Of a DNA stretch of 64,000 nt, positions 56,227-64,000 are shown piece after piece. Numbering within the stretch: position 1 is the stretch's first letter; each line of letters opens with the position of its first letter. The stretch is from the NCBI RefSeq assembly GCF_964340395.1, contig NC_135559.1:6953759-7017758 (forward strand), in the 5' to 3' direction. The stretch is from Glandiceps talaboti. Its lineage: Eukaryota > Hemichordata > Enteropneusta > Spengelidae. The translations under genes and the position numbers were made by a program. The notes under the pieces were generated by a model. The model did no database searches and was not told where the DNA came from. It worked only from the letters and a program-made list of their open reading frames with translations.

Positions 56227-56889
56227 CTCTAGGCTATTGCAATTCCATCCTCTATGGATTACCAGACAAAGAGATCAACAAACTTCAACGTGTGCAGAAC
56301 ACAGCTGCTAGACTTGTTGCCAAACTACGCAAATATGATCATGTCTCACCAGTATTACATAATCTTCATTGGTTACCTGTACGTCAACGTATTGCATACA
56401 AAATCTTGCTCGTCACCTACAAGGCTGTCAACAAACTGTCACCATCCTACATCATTGAACTAATACCCATACACAAGCCAACACGTGCCCTACGTTCTAG
56501 TACTCATCTTACACTTGCCATTCCACGTGTTGCAACTACCACGTACGGAGATCGCGCCTTCTCTGTTGCCGGTCCTAAGTTATGGAACTCTCTCCCAATT
56601 CACATTAATGAGAGCGGTATCGATCGAAACATTCAAGTCCCAACTAAAGACATACTTGTTTACAAACTTTTAGAACATACTATACTTTTATATGCAGTAA
56701 TCAATAAGTTTTGTTTTTTAGTGAATTTCAAGTTGTCTTTTATAGTAATCAATAGTGAACGTCAAGTTTTTGGTTTTGGTTTTGATTCTATGCAAATCAA
56801 GTTTGTGCTTTTTTTTTTCTTTTTTTTTTCTCAGTATTGTAAAGCGCATTGAGGCTGTTGCGTAATGCGCTGATAAGAATTTATTATTA
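56227..56889 (+). mobile_element. 5'-truncated L2/CR1-like non-LTR retrotransposon
   Basis: Encodes the last ~150 residues of a reverse transcriptase: LGYCNSILYGLPDKEINKLQ, then VQNTAARLV, HWLPVRQRIAYKILLVTYKA, and GDRAFSVAGPKLWNSLP. A frameshift near 56605-56625 moves the terminal IETFKSQLKTYLFTNF into another frame. The 3' end, GTAAAGCGCATTGAGGCTGT followed by an ATTATT tail, is typical of L2/CR1-type elements. The copy is dead (truncated and shifted). It lies inside a CATA microsatellite and is absent from copies 1 and 2. Confidence 0.92.
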
Positions 56890-56970
56890 TACATACATAC
56901 ATACATACATACATACATACATACACACATACATACATACATACATACATACATACATACATACATACAT

Positions 56971-57013
<43 letters not shown>

Positions 57014-57042
57014 AACAGACAGGTAGACAGACAGACACAGCC
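56890..57042. repeat. (CATA)n-(CAGA)n microsatellite, right of the retrotransposon
   Basis: Continuation of the tract interrupted by the retrotransposon. Confidence 0.95.
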
Positions 57043-57516
57043 CAATAATTAACCTTCCTTTACTGATAGTAACATGCGAGACAAATGACAATTAAAGTTA
57101 AAACGTGAAAGATTTGTCACAAAAGTGACTGCATGTGGGAAGAAACTGTTGCTAAAACACGCAAACTTGACTTTTAAAGAGTGATAACAGTAAAATGGCA
57201 TAACATTTCCTGCATTTATTATGGAGTGATTGACTTTTGTCTCCGTTTTGATAAAGTAATTGAGATTATAATGCCATAATACAAAACCAGTGTATGTGAG
57301 CCGATAGCAGTAATCAATACAAGCGCACTAGAGACAGAAATAAGCCTGACTGGACTTTTCCTTTAAGTTGATAGCAGTAATCAATACAAATGTACTAAAG
57401 ACAGAAATAAGTCTGGCTGGACTTTTCCTTTAAGTTAACAGCAGTAATCAATACAAGTGTACTAAAGACAGGAATAAGTCTGACAAGATTTTTCCTTAAA
57501 ACCACACTCGCATGTG

Positions 57517-57722
57517 TTAAACCATCCATGTTTCATTTACTCTTAAAGTTGAAGCATTCCAGGATCTACCTTTTGCTATTTTACTATAATATTCAACATT
57601 CCATCTAATGGGATTCATTGCACGATTGTTAATAACTTCCCCTGCACAGTGGATAATAAGCGGATCAAGGTCCTCGTTAAATTTGTTGATAAATAATTGT
57701 GGCATTTCAATTATCCAAGGTA
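57517..57722 (-). pseudogene. GT14 glycosyltransferase 3' stub
   Basis: Encodes the last 62 residues of the enzyme at 46215-47582 with three substitutions (AEEV to AGEV, IRLNV to IRWNV, SWKAS to SWNAS) and then breaks at 57722, where sequence from about 47919 follows. Everything N-terminal, including the membrane anchor and catalytic core, is missing, so this is a nonfunctional remnant. Confidence 0.95.
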
Positions 57723-58640
57723 GGTGGTACTATGGTGAACACCCGCCAAAATGACGCGATGTGCATAGTTTATGTAAACCTGACCAGACTGCCACCCAAA
57801 TCATATAGACCATCCACCAACATGGAGGGTATATTATGGCCAAATACACTGTAAATTTACCCGTGATAAATTTACCCACGTGACGCCAGAGAATGTAAGT
57901 CAACACAACTGGACAACATGTGGTCTGAGTACATATTGCAGTGCTAATGGCATAGCAAAACCATGAAAACTAGTCGACTTTGGTAACAAAAGAATAAAGA
58001 GTATTACGTCATAGTGTAAATGAAAGTCCCGCTATCTGATAGATAGGTTCAACAAATGCAATGGAAACCAGTTTACACAGAAAACACTGAGTTGTAAGAA
58101 CGACAATAACGCTGTACACGTTTCTATTGATGTGTGGTTTGTATCCTTGTCAAAGCATAATAAGAATCGTCTATTTCTAGCTACAGGCTCTGTAACCCCC
58201 CCCCCCCCCCACTTCCCCTCCCTTAGATAGTCAGGCAGGATTATCTGGATAATGAAATGCAATTTATTTTCCGTATTCATCCCGATCGGGGAAAAGTGGT
58301 ACTCTACCATTGGTTTATCAAGACCGGGATAAACGGACCATTTTTGTACGTCTATAAAAGCATGCATAGCTTTTTCCACATGTTCCATGTATATAATTAT
58401 GTGCACCAGAGCATTCAAAAAGTCATTTTCCGAGGAATACACAATTTTCTTCCGATCGGGATAATTATCCCGATCATTCTGACTAAGTGACAGTAATAAA
58501 TGAAATAACGGCAAACTCGCAAAAAGAAAAGAAAAAGTTGATTAGGGCCTAAGCTTAGAAATGCATAGAAACCACTTGATTTCACATGTGTGTCTAGTTC
58601 AGGTTTTCCATTGTTTTCCAAATGGTGTCTGTGTTGAAAA
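57723..58640. other. Duplicated 5' flank of the GT14 gene, no gene
   Basis: Near-identical to 47919-48810. Includes a C-run at 58196-58210 and the CCCGATCGGG block. It keeps a CCACCAACATGGAGGG stretch near 57818 that is deleted in the source copy. Confidence 0.6.
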
Positions 58641-58975
58641 AGAAAATGAGAGTATTTCAGTTTAAAATACTTCACAGAATTTTAGCAACCAATGTATTTT
58701 TGATGAATAACAAAATTAAAGATAATTCACTTTGTCAACACTGTAATTTAGAAGAGACCATTGAAAATTTATTTTGGGATTGTAAAGAAACAAAGCAATT
58801 TTGGACAGCGTTTACCATCTTTTTTTCAGCAAAAGTTAAAACAGAAAATAGAATTGTCATGTAGAAATGTAATTTTAGGTGTCCTACCTCAAAGGGGGAA
58901 TGAACTACTTAATCACATATTATTGATAGCAAAATATCACAAACGGTATTACATATCACTTAAACGCGATCCATC
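58640..58975 (+). mobile_element. Reverse-transcriptase C-terminal zinc-finger fragment (zf-RVT), frameshifted
   Basis: Begins at the edge of the duplication and encodes MRVFQFKILHRILATNVFL, then CQHCNLEETIENLFWDC, a C-x2-C...H/E...C zf-RVT pattern found at the end of non-LTR reverse transcriptases. One frameshift near 58860 moves the continuation (VILGVLPQRGNELLNHILLI followed by AKYHKRYY) into the frame that runs on into the transposase below. Confidence 0.8.
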
Positions 58976-60410
58976 ATACAGAAAAAGAGTTTCAACTGTA
59001 GCCATTTGTCCAGACAGTATAAAGAAAATAAAAGATTTAGCTGTAGTTGAATATATTGGTAAGTATCCAGTTGACTCTGTTCCTCATGGTAATGCAAAGA
59101 AAACGCAGGGGGAATATGTAAGAACATCGTCGAAAACCAAGAAAAGAATTGATGAACTAGTCAAAACTAAAACACCACGCGAAGTGTATGAAGAGATGAC
59201 ATTAGATGACTCAGCATGTGCACCCAGAGATTTAAAGCAGGTTCAAAATGCAAAGCACCAGGCGACAAGTAGAGCTCCAGGACAACACAGAAAAAATTTA
59301 GCAGATGACATACAGACTGTACTCTCTCAAATTCATGACCACCCATTCATACAAGAAGTAGTACAGACAAAGGGGAAGCCAGCATCAGTCATACTGTACC
59401 TAAAGGAACATTTAAGAGATATTCAGCAGTTTTGTAATACAGCAGCACAACATCCAAGTGTTCTTGGCATTGACCGAACATTCAACTTAGGACCATGCTA
59501 TGCAACCACATTGGTTTACCACAACAATAATTTACTCAGGAAAAGTACACAGTGTTCACCTGTAATGTTAGGGGCAATATATTTACATTGGGATGGTTTG
59601 TATACAACATATCACAGGTTTCTATCACATTTACAAAGTCAATTATCAGAAAATGTTGGTGGTACGCAGATTGTAGTAGGGTCAGATGAGGAGGCAGCAC
59701 TCACTAAGGCAGTAAAACAATGTTTTCCGTCATCTGTTCAAGTACTCTGTTCTAGACATTTACAGGACAATGCGCGTAGGTGTTTATCAAAGAAAGTGGG
59801 TGCCAATGAAAAGCAGCAAAAAGTAGTAATAAATGATCTTTTCGGAAAGACAGGACTGGCATCATCTAGCAATGAGGAAGACTTTGAATTGATGGTTATG
59901 GAGCTTACTGAAAAGTACACGGCATCACTACCTGGCTTTATACCATATTTCCACAAAATTGTAGATAAACTTAGGACATTTGTACTGCGACCAACACAAA
60001 CAAACAAGTGGATTCCAATAGACTGGAAAAATAATTCGTGTGAAAGTATGAACAACATCATTAAATTATCAACTAATTGGAAATCCCTCAAGATGTCAGA
60101 TTTGATCGATAAATTGTACCGAATTGTCAAACTTCAGCAGGCAGACATGAGACGGGCGTTGTATGGCATGGGGAACTATGAACTGGCACCATGGATGGCA
60201 AAATTTAAAGTTAAACAAGTACATTGGACGCAGAAGACAGCGGAAGAAAAAGAAAGACTCTACCAGAAATTTTTGAAGGGTATTCCAACAAAGGAGAAAA
60301 CAGTGACCTCAACAGATGGAAAGCTAACAGTACCAAAGACACCAAAGACAGCCAAAAAACCAGGACAGAGAAAGAGGATAAAACGTGCAAGGACAACTAC
60401 TATACAATAA
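58976..60410 (+). CDS. MULE-type (Mutator-like) DDE transposase
   Basis: Long open frame of about 475 codons from the retroelement junction to a TAA at 60408 (549 codons if read from the ATG at 58761, which includes the fused reverse-transcriptase tail). The catalytic triad is visible: Asp in LGIDRTFNLG (about 59471), Asp in VVGSDEEAAL (about 59685) and Glu in NSCESMNNIIK (about 60042). The CSRH motif follows the second Asp, as is usual in MULE enzymes. The C terminus is a basic tail (KKPGQRKRIKRARTTT) without a recognisable SWIM zinc finger. Because the ORF is intact, it may be a recent or still coding copy. No terminal inverted repeats were found, so the element ends are undefined. It could also be a domesticated gene. 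Confidence 0.82.
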
Positions 60411-61402
60411 TGTGACCACTGACTGTAGGCATGTTGAAATGAAAAGATCTATCATGGCTCTGTGACTTCTGTATATAAAATGGTGCTATATAGTTTTATT
60501 TATATTATATCTACATTATATATAATTATTGTTTATATATCTATTTCAAATCTATATATTTATATTATATTATATATTATATTATTATAACATTGTATAT
60601 ATTTATTTCAAATCTATATATTCATATTATATTATATTATATTATAGTATATTTTTATAACATATTGTATATATTTACTGTATATATTTCTATTCATCAC
60701 ACACATATTCACATACATACATACACACACACATACATACATACATACATACACGCATACACACATATATACATACATACATACACGCATACACTACATA
60801 CATACATACATACATACATACATACATACATACATAAATACACACATACATACATACATACACATACACACAAATAAATAAATACATACATACATACATA
60901 CATACATACATACATACATGCATACATGCATACATACATACATACATACATACATACATTTGTACATACATAAAGACATAAATACTCAAATACATTTGTA
61001 CATACACAAAGACACACACACACACACAGATAAACACATACATACATACATACATTTATACACTTCATCCCTTCCAATATGTACATTAATACATGTCAAC
61101 TCTTTTTTCTATTACAGGTGCATCTATTATGTTTTGAGATAATTAACAATAGGATTAACAACAACTGTATAATAATGATGAGAGATCTTATATAACACCA
61201 AAATTTGTTTACCAACTATTTTTGCTTACTGACACAAAGAACGGTGATGTATGTTGGTTATTCTATACAATGTATAGTTAAGTGTAAATTTCATGCTACC
61301 AACTGAATCAAGGTTATCCTGTTTGCTTTTGATTTGTTTTTTGTTTTTTAATTGTTTTTGGACTACTTTGTACTTTGAATATGCTTCTGCAGGTATTGAT
61401 AG
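60411..61402. repeat. AT-rich and (CATA)n microsatellite block
   Basis: TATATT-type simple sequence to about 60690, then CATA tetranucleotides with CA and TTTGTA interruptions to about 61055, then unique AT-rich sequence. No gene is supported. A possible upstream exon for the short frame at 61403 was not found. Confidence 0.8.
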
Positions 61403-61528
61403 ACTTTAGACAGGCTTGGAGACAGACTGGATGATGAGTTGATTGGTGTAGATGAAGAACATTTGGGAGTTTTTGCAGACAAGCTTCCTATGTTAACTTC
61501 AGTGGAATGTTATCAATCGTACCTTTAG
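61403..61528 (+). CDS. Short terminal open frame preceding a histone-type stem-loop
   Basis: Frame of 41 codons plus stop, reading LDRLGDRLDDELIGVDEEHL, then GVFADKLPMLTSVECYQSYL, with an AG just before it (GATAG) that could be a splice acceptor. It matches no core or linker histone C terminus. It is reported only because the stop codon lies 16 nt upstream of a perfect histone 3' stem-loop. It may be the last exon of an unrecognised gene or chance. Confidence 0.3.
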   Translation, partial: TLDRLGDRLDDELIGVDEEHLGVFADKLPMLTSVECYQSYL

Positions 61529-61543
61529 GTACACAAACCAAAC

Positions 61544-61559
61544 GGCCCTTTTCAGGGCC
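61544..61559 (+). promoter_or_regulatory. Histone mRNA-type 3' stem-loop with downstream purine-rich element
   Basis: GGCCCTTTTCAGGGCC is a 6-bp stem and 4-nt loop identical to the metazoan replication-dependent histone 3' consensus. It is preceded by ACCAAAC, and AAAAAGAGAT lies about 17 nt downstream, where the U7 snRNP-binding HDE is expected. It would direct SLBP/U7-dependent 3' cleavage without polyadenylation. No histone gene lies upstream in this window. Confidence 0.75.
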
Positions 61560-61624
61560 AACATTTACATCCTCCAAAAAGAGATACCCGAACCATGAAT
61601 TCAATGCACTTTATGTCAATATTC

Positions 61625-61630
61625 AATAAA
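61625..61630 (+). terminator. AATAAA polyadenylation signal
   Basis: Canonical hexamer about 100 bp after the short frame at 61403-61528. It offers an alternative polyadenylated end. Some histone genes likewise carry a stem-loop followed by AATAAA. Confidence 0.4.
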
Positions 61631-61735
61631 GAAATCCTAGTTGCATACATTGCACTAGGTGTTATAATTATAATGTATTTGTGGATAGGTGGATAGTTGG
61701 TGAGACAGTTTGTGCTGTGTACGTATCTGTCAGTC

Positions 61736-61775
61736 TATGTATGTATGTATGTATGTATGTATGTATGTATGTATG

Positions 61776-61806
<31 letters not shown>
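61736..61806. repeat. (TATG)n microsatellite
   Basis: About 17 copies of a pure tetranucleotide. Confidence 0.97.
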
Positions 61807-61807
<1 letters not shown>

Positions 61808-61904
61808 CTTGGATAGTCATTGTGATAAAAGTTGACATTGGTAAACACATAGTTTAAAGATTGTCTGGCTCTGTTTTCACATTCAGAAAAAAACAGAGTT
61901 ATAT

Positions 61905-64000
61905 TACAATTTTTGTAGCTATGCCCTTCTAAGTATCCATACTGTATATTTATATAGTTTTAATAGTAGTACCATTCCGCGATTTTCCCCGGGCACTCGA
62001 TATATGTCCCCCTCCCATATCTAAGGGAACGCCATTGCTAAGCGCCGGTTGTTATGGGTGACGACAACGGCAATTGTCGGGCCCGAAATGTCAGTTTTGT
62101 TTTCTTGAAATTATACAAGTTTGTAGCTAGGCCCTTCTAAGTATCTATACTATATACTTATATACTTTTAAATATATTACCATTCCGCGATTTTCCCCGG
62201 GCACTCGATATCTGTCCCCCTCCCCTATCATAGGGAACGCCATTACTTAGCGCCGGTTGGTATGAGTGAAGGCAACGTCAATTGTCGGGCCCAAAATGTC
62301 AGTTTTGCTTTCTTGAAATTATACAATTTTGTAGCTAGGCCCTTCTAAGTATCTATACTATATATTTATATACTTTTAAATGTATTGCCCTTCCGCGATT
62401 TTCCCCGGGCACTCGATATATGTCCCGGCCTCCGTCTTAGCAACGCCATTGCTAAGCGCCGGTTGTTATGGGTGACGACAACGTCAATTGTTGAGCGCAA
62501 AATGTGAGTTTTATTTTCATGAAATAAAACAATTTTGTAGCTATACCCTTGTAAGTATCTATACTATATATTTATATACTTTTAAATGTATTACCATTCC
62601 GCGATTTTCCCCGGGCACTCGATATATGTCCCCCTCCCCTATCATAGGGAACGCCATTACTTCGCGCCGGTTGGTATGAGTGAAGGCAACGTCAATTGTT
62701 GGGCGCAAAATGTCAGTTTTGCTTTCTTGAAATTATACAATTTTGTAGCTAGGCCCTTCTAAGTATCTATACTATATATTTATATACTTTTAAATATATT
62801 ACCATTCCGCGATTTTCCCCGGGCACTCGATATCTGTCCCCCTCCCCTATCATAGGGAACGCCATTACTTAGCGCCGGTTGGTATGAGTGAAGGCAACGT
62901 CAATTGTCGGGCCCAAAATGTCAGTTTTGCTTTCTTGAAATTATACAATTTTGTAGCTAGGCCCTTCTAAGTATCTATACTATATATTTATATACTTTTA
63001 AATATATTACCATTCCGCGATTTTCCCCGGGCACTCGATACATGTCCCCCTCCCCTATCTTAGGGAACGCCATTACTTAGCGCCGGTTGGCATGGGTGAC
63101 GGCAACGGTAATTGTTCTGCCCAAAATGACTGTTTTTACTTCTTGAAATTATACAATTTTGTAGCTATGCCCTTGTAAGTATCTATACTATATATTTATA
63201 TACTTTTAAATGTATTACCATTCAGCGATTTTCCCGGGCACTCGATATATGTCCCCCTCCCCTATCATAGGGAACGCCATTACTTAGCGCCGGTTGGTAT
63301 GAGTGAAGGCAACGTCAATTGTTGGGCGCAAAATGTCAGTTTTGCTTTCTTGAAATTATACAATTTTGTAGCTAGGCCCTTCTAAGTATCTATACTATAT
63401 ATTTATATACTTTTAAATGTATTGCCCTTCCGCGATTTTCCCCGGGCACTCGATATATGTCCCGGCCTCCATCTTAGCAACGCCATTGCTAAGCGCCGGT
63501 TGTTATGGGTGACGACAACGTCAATTGTTGAGCGCAAAATGTGAGTTTTATTTTCATGAAATAAAACAATTTTGTAGCTATACCCTTGTAAGTATCTATA
63601 CTATATATTTATATACTTTTAAATGTATTACCATTCCGCGATTTTCCCCGGGCACTCGATATATGTCCCCCTCCCCTATCATAGGGAACGCCATTACTTC
63701 GCGCCGGTTGGTATGAGTGAAGGCAACGTCAATTGTTGGGCGCAAAATGTCAGTTTTGCTTTCTTGAAATTATACAATTTTGTAGCTAGGCCCTTCTAAG
63801 TATCTATACTATATATTTATATACTTTTAAATATATTACCATTCCGCGATTTTCCCCGGGCACTCGATATATGTCCCCCTCCCCTATCATAGGGAACGCC
63901 ATTACTTAGCGCCGGTTGGCATGGGTGACGGCAACGGTAATTGGTCTGCCCAAAATGACTGTTTTTACTTCTTGAAATTATACAATTTTGTAGCTATGCC
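61905..64000. repeat. ~207-bp satellite with five-unit higher-order repeat, running off the window
   Basis: The landmark GTAGCTA occurs at 61913, 62123, 62331, 62537, 62744, 62952, 63161, 63368, 63574, 63782 and 63990, a 206-210 bp period. Each unit carries CCGCGATTTTCCCCGGGCAC, a C-rich CCCCCTCCCCTATC stretch and GCGCCGGTTG. Units 62537 and 63574 share private changes (AAATAAAACAATTTTGTAGC, ATACCCTTGTAAG) and lie 1,037 bp apart, showing a five-monomer higher-order repeat. The array continues past the right edge. Two identical 63-codon frames inside it are chance. Confidence 0.96.

Larger units (their letters stand above)
55417..58640. repeat. Segmental duplication, copy 3 (partial, rearranged)
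   Basis: Matches 44412-45240, 45240-46423 and 47919-48810 in order. Relative to that source it lacks the MITE at 45600 and about 1.5 kb covering most of the GT14 gene, and it gains a retrotransposon inside the microsatellite. The left edge is CTAATACTGTATTGTTCT at 55417. The right edge is at about 58640, where the dispersed repeat gives way to reverse-transcriptase sequence. Confidence 0.9.

Noticed and set aside
62488-63716. Two identical 63-codon frames
   Set aside because: They lie in the satellite one higher-order period (1,037 bp) apart and are not conserved in the other monomers.

Overview
The window is eukaryotic nuclear DNA. Its genes are split by GT-AG introns, many short coding exons sit in long AT-rich introns, and there are no operons. 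Microsatellites, minisatellites, terminal-inverted-repeat elements and fragments of non-LTR retrotransposons are abundant. The gene set (animal-type STARD5-like START protein, GT14 core-2-type glycosyltransferase, metazoan-style D-cysteine desulfhydrase, GH33 sialidase) points to an invertebrate bilaterian, most likely a marine deuterostome or lophotrochozoan. The phylum cannot be fixed from the sequence alone. Layout: 1-3.8 kb holds repeats only. At 3.8-11.5 kb lies a nine-exon D-cysteine desulfhydrase/ACC deaminase-family gene (minus, 409 aa reconstructed). At 13.6-16.1 kb lies a three-exon gene (minus) with a degenerate SET domain. At 16.8-24.0 kb lies an unrecognised 1,636-aa coiled-coil protein (minus) with repeated aromatic modules. 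At 25.3-28.6 kb lies a complete six-exon STARD4/5/6-type START gene (minus). A 0.9-kb shared upstream region with a striking E-box palindrome separates it from a divergent three-exon sialidase (29.5-32.5 kb, plus). The second half is built from segmental duplications. Two copies of a small SnoaL/NTF2-like gene (34.9-38.2 and 40.9-45.1 kb, minus) are followed by a GT14 glycosyltransferase (46.2-47.6 kb, minus). The tail of copy 2 plus the GT14 region is repeated at 55.4-58.6 kb, where the GT14 gene survives only as a 62-codon 3' stub. These paralogous copies act as natural empty sites and show that at least two TIR elements (38.2-40.3 and 43.4-44.0 kb) inserted with a TTA target duplication. 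A 3.6-kb foldback-like structure fills 50.0-53.6 kb. A reverse-transcriptase tail joined to a MULE transposase lies at 58.6-60.4 kb. A perfect histone-type 3' stem-loop, with no histone gene in sight, lies at 61.5 kb. The window ends in a ~207-bp satellite with a five-unit higher-order repeat. The genes do not form a pathway. The only suggestive pairing is the sialidase with the START gene, which share an upstream region carrying TCACGTGA-type E-boxes like those of lysosomal (CLEAR) promoters.
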